Source: Acanthaster planci (taxonomy: Eukaryota > Echinodermata > Asteroidea > Valvatida > Acanthasteridae). From it: a stretch of 64,000 nucleotides of DNA. The notes beneath the pieces were generated by a model that did not search any database, had not been told where the DNA came from, and saw nothing but the letters and a program-made list of their open reading frames with translations. Below, piece by piece: positions 11,080 through 22,100 of this stretch (position 1 is its first letter; each line of letters begins with the position of its first letter). A program made the position numbers and the translations under genes. The DNA is taken from contig NW_019091509.1 of NCBI RefSeq assembly GCF_001949145.1, positions 181,163 through 245,162 on the forward strand, given 5' to 3'.

Positions 11080-11690
11080 TTAGTTAGTGTGACGTGACAG
11101 AGGGGGCTAGTCACTAGGAGCAGTGCAAAGTTACAGATGGCGCTCTGCCCAGTAACAGAGGCAGATGTTTGGTGCACATAGCTGTGTGTTAAGCAAGCGC
11201 GGCGCATGGGCTCCGCCTTGTGCGTTGTGCAATAGGGCAGCAGAAGTCACTGCCTGGTCACGTGAGGGCGTGCGCGGGGGTGGTCGCAGCAGCGCGAAGA
11301 CTATAAAAGGCGCGTACAGTCAAGGTTTAGTCGTCCTGATCAAGGGCTGATCCTGAGGTAAGGGTCGAAAATCCTGTGCAAGGGTTAACGTCCCCTAGCC
11401 TAGTGTGACTGTGCCTAAGTCCCGAGTGGTGCGTGTGTCGTTGAGGGGCTTGGTAGGTTGAGGGGCTAATTGGTGGTGCGGTACAGTTCCTGATAGGAGC
11501 TTGCGGTCGATGCAAGGGTGGATTGCTATCTCGTGACGTGAGTTGCGTGTAGCGCAGCCCTGACAATAGGCCCCGAGGAAAGCAAATGCACGTAGATCCT
11601 GCCGAGTTCACTGTAGCTTCTTTGGAGGGAATATAAGCAGGTGCAATTTCCACAAATGGACTCATACGTCTATCGTACATACCGAGATGA
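11080..11690 (+). other. GC-rich block with TATA box, possible solo LTR or element promoter
   Basis: Unlike its AT-rich neighbours, this block is G+C rich, begins TGTGACGTGACAG and has a TATA box (CTATAAAAGG at about 11300) followed by GTAAGG-type donor sequence. It lies just upstream of the pogo/Tigger transposase remnant, so it may be that element's 5' region or an unrelated LTR. No terminal duplication was identified. Confidence 0.3.
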
Positions 11691-11739
11691 CAATCATCAT
11701 ATTTGCCTTCAAGAAAATCCGTTGAAATAACCTGCCTTC

Positions 11740-13411
11740 AAGAAAATGAGCTGTGGCTTCCATGAAGATCAAGCTCAAGGGGCTGTTTTTGGGGACAAAG
11801 ATTGAAATCATCAAGGCTGTTGAAGCTGGCTGCAAAAGGGCGGACGTTGGATGCCAGTATGAGCTAGTGTCAAGTACGCTTTTGACCATCCTCAGGAACA
11901 AGGCAGACATCTTACAAAAGTTTGCAACTTCCAAGTTTCAGCCCTCATGAAAGAGATGCCGCACTGCAGCCCACAAAGACATGGAAGAGGCTGTCCTCCG
12001 CTGTTTTTGGGGAAACAGTGCAAAAAGCCTACCTGTCAATGACCCCCTTCTCCCAGAAAAGGCAGAGCAACTGGCAAATATGATGGGTTGTGACAACTTC
12101 TCTGCCAACACTAGATGGATTGGTCGATTTAAGGAGTGATATAACGTCACCTTCAAGCAGATCTGCAGCGAGAGTAAGAGCGTAGACCAAGTCATGGTTA
12201 CAGACTGGCTTCAAGACACTCTCCCAGGCATCATCTGTAACTTCGAGCCACACAACATTTTCATTGCAGATGAGACTGGGCTCTTTTACTGGCTACCACC
12301 AGACAAGACGATGGCATTTAAAGGACAGCAGTGCCATGGCACCAAGCAAAGCAAGGAGTCAATCACCGTTCTACTGTGCGCCAACATGGACGGCACAGAA
12401 AAGCTGAAGCCCCTTGTCATCGGACAATTCCTCAAGCCCCAGTGTTTCAACATATCTTCTGGTAACGTACTGTGCAAACCGCATGGCCTGGATGGTGAGT
12501 GACTTCTTCATCCAATGGGTCCATCGCCTGGACAAGGAATTCACCCAACAACAGCAAAAGGTCTTACTTTTCGTGGACAATTGTATGGCTCATCCCCCTG
12601 TTCCCAACCTGTGCTCCGTTACCATCCAGTTTCTGGACATGAAGGTTCACTACAGACGGGCACTCATCCAGCGACTTCTAGAACGCTACAACACGGGGGT
12701 GACTCCTGCAGAGGTGAACGCCAAGGATGCCATTGACATGGTTGACCTGGCTTGGCAAAAAGTCAAGGAAGAATGCATTGCCAACTGCTTCAACAAGGCA
12801 GGATTTCAAGCCTCAACATCAAGCCCAAGAACAAACCCAAACCCAGCCTCAAGACCAAGTCTAAGAACAAACCCAAGCCGAGCTTCAAGACCAAGTCCAA
12901 GGCCCAGCCCAAGTCCACCTCGAGACCAAGGCCAAGTCCAAGACCCAGCCCGAGTCCACGACCCAGCCCAAGTCCAGCCTCAAGACCAAGCCCAAGACTC
13001 AGCACAAGTCCAGTCTCAAGACCAAGCCCAGCCCAATAATATCTGGGCCCATTTGGCACAGCACATTGTCTTGCCAGTTACGTTTCATCAGTATGCAGAG
13101 GTTGATGCTGTTCTGCAGTGCACAGACAAGCCGAATGAAGAAGAAATCGTCAGGGACCTGAAAGGTTAGAAAGAGGGGCAGCAAGAGGAAGGAGAGGAAT
13201 AGGAGGAAGAGGAGAATCACGGTAGCGGATCGGCCCCAAGTGAGCGCCCTGTTCAGGAATGGGCCACACTAATATCCCAGTTCCAAGAATTCCTATGAAC
13301 TCATCCAGCCACGAACGACGATATCTGCAGTGCCGCTACTGACTTGGTGGAGTTTTTGACTGAACAGCAGCACAAGCAACTTGCGCAGAAAAGGAGCACC
13401 GATTTCTTCTG
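11740..13411 (+). pseudogene. pogo/Tigger transposase remnant
   Basis: A CENP-B-type helix-turn-helix start reads MASMKIKLKGLFLGTKIEII then KAVEAGCKRADVGCQYEL (11758 on). Core DDE_1 sequence follows at 12194-12760: FIADETGLFYWLPPDKTM, ITVLLCANMDGTEKLKPLVI, KVLLFVDNCMAHP and MKVHYRRALIQRLLERYN. The first and second aspartates (ADET, VDNC) are present. The stretch that should hold the third (PPNTT...QPMDQGVI) is missing: TIQFLD runs straight into MKVHYRR. Frames also break near 11950, 12180 and 12500. The C-terminus contains a lineage-specific repeat tract. Terminal inverted repeats were not found. Confidence 0.8.
12805..13040 (+). repeat. Minisatellite-like tandem repeat within pogo/Tigger C-terminus
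   Basis: Imperfect 12-18-bp units around CAAGACCAAGYCCAAG repeat for about 235 bp. All three forward frames stay open through much of the tract: one gives Pro/Ser/Arg repeats turning into Gln/Asp repeats, another Lys/Pro/Ser repeats. It looks like replication-slippage expansion inside a transposase tail. Confidence 0.75.
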
Positions 13412-13434
13412 AAGCCTGGACTCTAGTCAACAAA

Positions 13435-14590
13435 TAAACCAAACAGCTCTTATCAGAGCCACCACATTTTCAAAAAAGAGATAATGATGCTTGCCTGTCT
13501 AGTAGTACCAAACAAAAACCACTAAAATTTCTTTTAAGTTTCTTCCTTCCTTTAATAACATTCTTATTTTAAACTAATTAACAAAAATAAAAACATGTTC
13601 CCGTCCCAGATAATATCACAAATCACATCTTCCAATATTAGTCTCACTTAAGACCCTGCACAGTCAATGGAAAGGAAATTCAAATGGGTTTTAGAAATAT
13701 ATTGTACACCCTTCTAAAGTTCCCTTCCTTCAATTAACCGATGCCCCACATTGACCTTTCAAAATGAACTAGCACAACCCTTTCGCACGATGATTCATGA
13801 CATTGAAAATGAAAGTTACTGTTCCATAAATTAAAAGAATTAAAAGAACATTTTATAAAATACAATTTTATAAACCAACAGATATTCCCGTATTTCAATA
13901 CCTTCTTACATCCAGTCCTTATATGAACTAGTTCTCAAGTTAATTAAACCTTTACTTTAAAATTAAACCTTTACTTTACTTATGTGCAACGTCGGGTACC
14001 AGTTTCCAAGGAGTGCTTCGCCAGGCCACGTCATGTGTGTGGCGGCCGGCCACTTACAACCACTGTTCTCTGCTGTTGCGTCACACAAATATGCATATTT
14101 GAAATTGTTTTATTCATTCAAATCATATTTATTAATATGATTTAAAATTTATTAACAAGTTAAAGGCTGGAACATGTATGTTGAATACTAATCCTCTGTG
14201 TATACTGTACCTCACAGTACATGTTGGCCTACAGTACATTGCCATAGTGTGTAACAATGCTTGCTGGTGCATGACGCCAGGCTTGCACTCTATGAATGGG
14301 GTAAATGTCAACACTTATAACATGAGGTTTACCGTAAGACAAGGTCTCTTTCGGAGAGTCACTGCGAGCTCGTATTAAGCATGTTTGACTGTAGTTGCAA
14401 CGAGAAATAAAATCTTGAAAGACTAAAATTTATTTAAATAATGTTTCCAACATCCCTGCACTGTCAACCACTGTATTGAAAACCTAGTTATGCAATGACC
14501 TTGTCAAAATTGTTTTAATTATGCACAGAAATGTATTACAATTTTTATGCACTGCATGCCGTACACATGTACATGTACACATGGACATCA
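13435..14590. other. Harbinger interior, no gene recognised
   Basis: AT-rich sequence lies between the pogo/Tigger and Harbinger transposase remnants. Direct repeats of AAACCTTTACTTTA occur near 13948-13980. No coding or terminal-repeat signal was found. Confidence 0.4.
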
Positions 14591-14591
14591 T

Positions 14592-15716
14592 TCATACGTG
14601 CACATGCACACAATCCGGCTCCACACTTGTCTTGTAAACCCACTGGAAGTAAGTTTGCCCAATGTGTTGTCGAACAATATTTGGAGTTTGCTGCTGGGGT
14701 GGTTGATCCGGCTGTGGATATTGTGGTGGCTCTTCATCTTCTGGCTCAGGGAGTCCACGCATTTTTGCAATGCTATGCAGCACTGCACAAGCAACTACCG
14801 ACCTGCACACTCGACTTGGGGACAGCCGGATTTCACCCTGAAGGCAATGAAATCTTCTTTTCCACTACCCAATCATTCTCTCAACAATACTATGAGTTGA
14901 TCTGAAATGAAGATAATAAATCCCCACAACTTTAAATAAGTTGCTATTGTGAATTTGCAAGAAGAGGAAGAAATTTGGAGAGTTCTTTTGGTATGGAAAT
15001 TCAAGGCAAAATAATTTACCTGTTTGCAGTATTGTATCTTGCTTCAGCTTAATTTGATGGAGGAATGGGGTAAGGAGCCATCGTTTGGACTGGTATCCCG
15101 TATCACCCATCAGGTACATTTCTCCTTCTTGTCCATTTTCAAACTGTTCACCAACGAGGCTTTCTCTGAGCACTCGGGAATCATGAGTACTGCCAGGCCA
15201 CTTTGCATTAACTGCTGTGAAGTTGCATTTGTCATCAGCTACAAATTTGGACGTTTATCGAGTGATAGTTTTTGCGATTTACAAACTGTTCTTCCTGTTC
15301 AATTCTGAAGAATCCCCTTTGAATGTCTGGAATAATATCAGCTGTACGCCACTTGATGAACTGCCTTACCCTTCTAGCGAGACTTGTTGAAACTTAAAAT
15401 ACATTTCTAGAGACAGAACTTTGTGAAATATTTACAGTATCTCCGACAGCTCTCCAAATGTTTTACAAACATAAAACTGGAACGCTGTTAGAACCTTCAA
15501 CTCTGGTGAGATTGTGTAGCTTTGCTTGGTCACTGAGGTAATTTCATCGCTAATAAGATCAGTTATGAATAATATTCTGTCTCTACCTTGTGGGTAGTTC
15601 ACCGTCAGTAAAGTCATCCAAAGGGTTTGCTCTAACACGAAAAACTCTCTCCCTTCGTAGCGCTCATTCATTAATTTGTCTGAAACAAGCAGCACCAGTA
15701 AGAGCCGCCATGACAC
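14592..15716 (-). pseudogene. HARBI1-like PIF/Harbinger transposase remnant
   Basis: The N-terminus at 15716 reads NERYEGREFFVLEQTLW and FITDLISDEI...SPELKVLTAFQFY. Later come NRKNYHSINVQI, NAKWPGSTHDSRVLRES, GEMYLMGDTGYQSKRWLLTP, SIVERMIG and [20 protein letters not shown]. The Asp of THDSR, the Asp of GDTGY and the Glu of VERMIG remain. The segment GFFRI runs directly into EQEEQFVNRKN, so the usual insert holding the IDGTH aspartate (first of the triad) is deleted. Several stops and frameshifts are also present. Confidence 0.85.
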
Positions 15717-15975
15717 CTAAGAGCTCCACTTACTTAAGGCACGTTCGACCACACTTAGATTTATGTTAAGAAAATAAGTGGAGCACTTAATGCAAACGTT
15801 TCATGAATGCCACTTAAATTCCAAAAGTTGTCTCAGCCGTGTATTCAAGTTGGGTGCTTAAATTGTTATGACTTAAGTTGTTTTGTAAATACAAGCCCAG
15901 AACTGCAAAGGTAACATGGGTACTTCAAATGTAACAACACATGGGTGGTTATAAATACATACAATAAATACTTAC

Positions 15976-16177
15976 GATAATTTACTGAAGATTCCTCAAT
16001 TGACTTATCACTGGGCAGTACAAGACTTGACACTGAACAATGATCCTTGTCAGAGGCTTTAAATTCCTTGTCTGTCTCTTCATTTGATTGTGGTGTTGCT
16101 CGACACCCTCTTCCCCACATGTAAAGGGCATTGTCTGATGTTCCAGCTACTGTATACGCATCTCCGCATGAAACAGT
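15976..16177 (-). CDS. NEK9: NEK9-like exon 13: RCC1 blade with acidic insert
   Basis: This 202-nt exon encodes [20 protein letters not shown] and WGRGCRATP, then a polar stretch rich in Asp, Glu, Lys and Ser ending EESSVNY plus one base. SCGDxxT..ALYMWGRG matches the last full NEK9 blade ([20 protein letters not shown]). The acceptor is TAG and the donor is GTAAGT at 15970-15975. The exon ends only 75 bp from the edge of the Harbinger insertion, so the next exon must lie left of 9143. Confidence 0.92.
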
Positions 16178-19100
16178 CTAGGAAACAAACAAAATAAAAG
16201 TAATACATTCTAGTCATCCAATACGTAAAATTAATGGTATTTCAGTTTGCAAGTCACTGATTTCTGAACAGAAATGTAATTAAATAAATAATCACTATTT
16301 TCCATTCATACTCTCCATCCAAATATCATTTTGTCTGGGACTAAAATATTACTGCTTTCACTACCGATGTCAAAGATAAAATCGCGATCAACTTAACTAA
16401 AACAAGTCTCATTTACAAGAAAAATGAAAGTAACTTTTTTATGGCACATTACGGTTTAGTTACAAAAAAAGCACCTTTACATTGCATTGGGTCAATTTTT
16501 GGATTGTTATGTTTCAACAATAGAAGCAATGGATATTACACTGTTCCATAAAAAAGGCAACCACACATTAAGCTTACGCTTTGTGGCAAATGTTTCTTGG
16601 CACACCGTGTTGTGAATCCTGGCTACCCTGATAATGAGCACAGCTAAAGTATGAAGTGCCTACAATTTCCAATGTCTCTATTCTATGAACACAAGTCACA
16701 AGAAAATAAGCACATGTATTCTATATACATAGCCAATGATCACTGCAAAAATATGACATAGCCTAGGAAGTAACTAGATATGAACACAATAAACATGACT
16801 TGATTAATAATGCTTTTTGTCATTAATAAGGTGAAACAATCTGTTAACAAGACCATAATTTAAAACAAAAATAATATACTTATGCCATATAACTGTCTTT
16901 TCCTGCACCACTCAAGCTGATCAGCTCACTCAACTTGTTCTCACAGCCATCATAAAGCTCTAATTTTGCTACTTGGTACGCCAACATTTTATACCCTCAT
17001 TTTAGCCCTAATATGCCACAATTAGAGCTCCAAACCAAAGGTAAAAGTCGGTTTATACATATATCAGTGGCATATAAGTGTATCAGTGGAAGGAACGGGT
17101 GATGATCAGGTTTGAAACAGAGTGCACATTCTTTGTCAATTTATGTAATAAACAGATTCAGAGAATGATATTTGGCATTCACAAGTGACCGGCTCTAGAA
17201 AAAAGGGTAATAAGTCGCCAGATTCAGGTTATAATTTTTTTATTGGCTGGATTCTGTACATCAAAAGCTACAATTTGATATATGAATGACCCCTGTAGTG
17301 CACTGCATTCTAGAGATATATAGATATTTGTATCCACATTTTTTTAATCAATGAAAGCATGTTCCAAGAAAAAGCTCATGAAGTGTAGCGCTTGGAAACA
17401 CAATGCTATATGGGATTTCCTACTGAATGATCAATATTTCATCTTTATTCATCTTAGTCATAACTTCTAAACATATAAACATTATAGAAGCAATAAAAGG
17501 CAAAAACATTTGGCCCTCTCCAATAGAACAGGCCATTACATGTTTTGGCATTGCGTGACTTAATACCTTTTTTTGCAGAGAGGGTCACATATTACTCGCT
17601 TTTGTAGATGGATAAAAGAGAAAAAGAAAGTTTTCTAAAGGAGCAAATCCAAACTTATCAAAACAGTTTTGTCTAAAATACAGTGTCGTGATAAATGGCA
17701 CAAATCACTTTCACTGTTCGTCAACTTACCGATATTAGTTTTTCGGACATCTCTCTTACTTGCATAGGTGCTTCTCGTGGTTTTGTATGACCAAAGCCAA
17801 GTTGTCCATCAGTATTTCTACCGAATGTATACAAAACTCCAGGTTCTACGAGAACAGCACTATGATGAGGACCCAAAACCATGTCTACAACTCTGAAGGA
17901 TGCTAGGGGTTTGATTTTGGTAGGAACTTTTCTGCCCTCAACTTCAGTCTGTGCAAATAATTAACAGTTTTCTTTGCAAATCACGAACATGAAATGCACC
18001 AACAACAAAAAAAAATTAACAGTGGAATGTTGCAAAACTTTGTTGTTAGTTAAGCATCCTTTTCCAATTTTAATTTCAAACAAACCAAACTAGAACAGTT
18101 AATCAATCATGGCTTACTGCTAGATGTAAATCATTGCATTCAAACACAGACACACGAACCTTCATAATTTTCTCTCTTGTGTTACAAATACACTGACCTA
18201 TTTTTGTGATTGTTACTGGCTAATTCAAAGTTTTGTTTGCATTGGACTTGTTTGGGGTAAAACATACAGAGACTCTTGTCAATTTAACAAGAATAAATAG
18301 ACAGTAGACAGCTGATAAACTGTCATAAATGTCATGTGTCCAACATTTAATTAATTTCACCGTCTGCAACAGAGGTTCAACAGAGCCAAATGTGTCATAG
18401 AAAAATTAAACTGTCAGTATTACGTCACAGAAATGTCTTCTGCTGACGTCCCCTGTAAAACTCACATTTTGATCATACCAATGGGTCACACATACCTATA
18501 CTGGTATGGCCTCTGCTGTTTCCCCCTGTGTGTGCCCTTTAAACATACAGTTAGGGTAAAAGGTTTACATACACCTGGTAGAACAAAACAAGTTTTCCTC
18601 AAATTTCACAACTTCACTCATTCCCACCAACGTTTCTATTCATGAGGAGAGACAAAATGGGTCTCTACTAATGTACATGGTGTACACAGCAAACAAAAAA
18701 AATCCAGACATATATATGATTCATATTTTTGTTTACAAAAAGATCTAAATTTATATACTCCAACCCTGATATTTATTGCCACTTTCTGTATTTTTTGTCA
18801 CACTCATAGTTGCAGTGGACCACTTTCTGAAGTGTTTTTTAACGACAAGAAGGGGGTAAATTTCAATTTTCACAAAATGATTTTCAGAAATATTAATATT
18901 TTGAACCATAATAAGTGTCTGAGAGTATTTTCAATTGAAGTACTCACTATGAACATTAACTGGAGATACAATTTGTCTTACCTCATGAAGAAACAGTTGG
19001 CAAAACTATTTCAAACAGCGACAAATTGAGGAAAACTTTTTGCCCCAACTGTGCATGTAGGACATTGGAGACACAAAAAAGGACTAGAAAATGTATGGAA

Positions 19101-22100
19101 ACAATATTTGGAAAAATGTGCAGTTCCCCAAAGCTAAACTCAGTGTCAAATTATAAATTCAAATGCAGGGTGCCCTATTGAGATCCTGAGACACACCACT
19201 GCAGATTTTAAATGACTGGGGCAATTTCTGTGGGTTGCAAGCAAATCCCACCCTGGGGTTGGGCAGGGAGTGAGTGGTTGCTTAAAAGTGGAATTGGAAA
19301 ACATGATCAATGTGCACATTTTAACAGCAAACATGTATTTAAATTTATGTATACGTGGAAAAGTGCAATACATTTAAAAATTTCCACAATTTTGGTGGAA
19401 AAATTCTCCATAAATGTAATATGCTGAGTACGCTTCAACTTTGAGCCAATGAGCTGACAAGAACCAAAATTATTACCCATGCTAACCACAAGCAAAACCT
19501 TAAATGGATGGAGGGTGACCCAAAGGGTTGCCCATATGGATAGACAGAAAATGGTACAATATTACGAAGAGTTAAATTTGATTTGCAGCTTGTCCAAAAC
19601 CAACACTAACACCTAACACCAGCACCAAGACCCATGTGAAACAAAAAAAAAAATAACTCTGTCACTAACTGCCACTATACAGTGAAATATTTAAGGCAAT
19701 TGATACAAATATCTTACCTTTGTAAAGATGTTCTTCATTGCCATTAGAAAACCTTGTCTATTGTTGAGTGCCAGCTTGTTGTCCTCATTACTGCCACATG
19801 CCAATAAACAGCCCATGTCTGTCAGTAACATAGTACCATCAACACCACATTTCACATCGCGTACATAAACCTGCCCCATATTTAGTTCTTTTGGTTCACA
19901 GCTGCAATATTGAAAAAAAAGAAGCCAGGAAAGAAATATATAAAGTCCAAATGGCATTCAGGAAAAAAAAAGAAAATATAACAAAATTGGATACATGTGT
20001 ATGTAAATGTTATCATATCATCGGGAAGTACTTGATATTTTTTATGAGTACAGGAACTGAATACCGAGTAAAGCATGCCAAGTTTGCGAACAAGTCCAAG
20101 TACAAAGGTGTGTGTGTTTTTTTTTTTATGTTGACAAATGAGTGCAGGCCAAGTACTTACCAGTACTCAAATTGTACTTGGGTATGAGGATGAATCCTTC
20201 AACATAGAGTGAGACCATAATTTGTGTTTGTACAATAGAAAACAAACAAAAACAGCAGGAAAAAAAAGATAAAAAAATAGTTTGGACTTTTCAATTTTTG
20301 TTTGTTTGTTTTTGATCCACCTACCCCCATTTTCTTAACAAAAAAGATTTTTCATTTGGTATTTTACCACCGTGGCAGCCATGTTTAATGTGTGCTGTAA
20401 CCACATGTAATAATTCTCATTACCAGCTAATTATGATAGTGCTCCCTGATATGACGTTTTTCCTTTTTCACATATCCAGCTGTTCTCCCATGGATTATAC
20501 AATTTAACTTTGGCATTTTAATACAGTGCTTCCAAGTCCCATATATAAAGTCTCGGATAAAATGTTCAAAAATGTATGTGACATTATTTGTCTTGCACAG
20601 CAGTGCATCAGCTGGAATATAGTTCTGACATGGGACTGACATGGACTGGCCATCACTCCAGTGACGATCCAACAGAAGATCACTGGACCCCTGCAAGTGC
20701 ACTGAGACCTCAAATAAGAAAGAATACAGAAAATTGAAAAATACCTATGCATAAAGAGAAAATATACTTTTGTGGCATACATAACTTGCCGAAATATTTC
20801 TGAAGTTCTTGATCATATCATGTTTGGGGGTTGTTGAAGTTAGGAATGTATTCTGTAGCGGGGGGTGTCACTGGTTCTCAGCTTTCCCCGTCGTTCTTGC
20901 TGTTTCTTGCAGCGAGAACCAGTGAAACATGCATGCTTTGCCTCCACCACACAATGGTACAAGTACATTGCAACTTGCTTCACATTTGGAGGAAAGCTTG
21001 GAGAGTTTACAAATTACTAATTATGATGTTTTTTATTTGACTCCATAGACCCTCAGGTAGTGCCTTAAAACTTCAGATTATGCTTTACAGTGCAGCCGCA
21101 TGTGTACTTTGGTTTTACGTGGTTATAACTGCATTGATTTTTAACACTGCTTCGATAACATTCAGACTAAATTCGGTATCTAGGTATGCAGAGTGCTTTA
21201 ACGGAAATCTGTACTATGCAGTGCTAGTAGCTAACAGAATGCTGGCATGGTGCGTAGTTAATGCAAGTCAGAAGATCAATTTGTTCTTTATGTTTCTAAA
21301 GAAAATGAATTCCAATTTTCAATTAGTTATCTTGATCCACCAACCACTTTGGAAGAAAAAAATGAAATATCAAAACATTCAAAATGTTAAATTTTGCCAA
21401 ACACACCCTAGAAAATAACATAATCTTCTGTAATAGTAACAGTCATAATACCAATGGGGGTTGTAAATGATAATGCTGAGACATGAGAAGTATGTCGACA
21501 ATACAGTTCCTATCTAGTTTCTGTCACACAGCATTCGTGGTTGCACAGCCCCTTTTTCAGAAGATTTTCTTTGTTCTACATTGGGTTTTGCACAACTCTG
21601 TGCATTAATTTGGTTATTTTTGGCAATAAGTTACTTTTAAATTTGCAGTGGAAAGTGTAGTGGGAAATTAAGAAACTGCAAACGAAGTGGAGCACCATGT
21701 TATCCAAGACAATGTTATTTTCATCCTGCAGCCCACTGCTGGAATCCAACCATCTACATTAAAATGTGCTTTCGTGTGCATTTTTCACCTGTTTCTGGTT
21801 CCGCTTGGTTTGACCATGCATAACTACTATGCACAGTAGTTCACATAACAGCATGAACGTACACTGAAAACAACTTCCATTTTCAGCTATCCAAAAATGG
21901 GATGTCAACAAAGTGATCAAACATGTTTTATTCCTTGGGGCCTGAGAGCAAAAACTGTTTTTTTTTTCACAGTTACAGCTAAAATTTCCCTGTCATTTTT
22001 AAACATTTCTTTTGCTGTAGACCTGTCTAAAGCACACACTGCACATCAAATCTATCCGGGAGGGTCACTAGAAGAGGCACTGCCATATCGGTCGATTAAG

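Larger units (their letters stand above)
9146..15897. mobile_element. PIF/Harbinger element, 6.75 kb, with nested insertions
   Basis: The ends GGCCTGTATTCACAAAA (left) and the complement of TTTTGTAAATACAAGCC (right) are near-perfect inverted repeats continuing as AT-rich TAAACTTAA / AAGTTAA. Both sides are flanked by CAG (9143-9145 and 15898-15900), the 3-bp duplication expected of this superfamily. Inside lie a Myb-like gene remnant on the plus strand and a HARBI1-like transposase remnant on the minus strand, the usual two-gene layout. A SINE composite and a pogo/Tigger copy have inserted into it. It sits in an intron of the NEK9-like gene. Confidence 0.88.

Noticed and set aside
11300-11310. 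TATA box CTATAAAAGG as promoter of a host gene
   Set aside because: The only coding sequence downstream is the pogo/Tigger remnant inside a Harbinger element, so a transposon origin is more likely.
12790-13059. Minus-strand Leu/Gly repeat protein
   Set aside because: It is the antisense of the pogo/Tigger repeat tract; tandem repeats with a multiple-of-three period keep several frames open.
14531-14905. Plus-strand frames of 117 and 124 codons
   Set aside because: They are antisense shadows of the Harbinger transposase remnant, which is recognisable on the minus strand.
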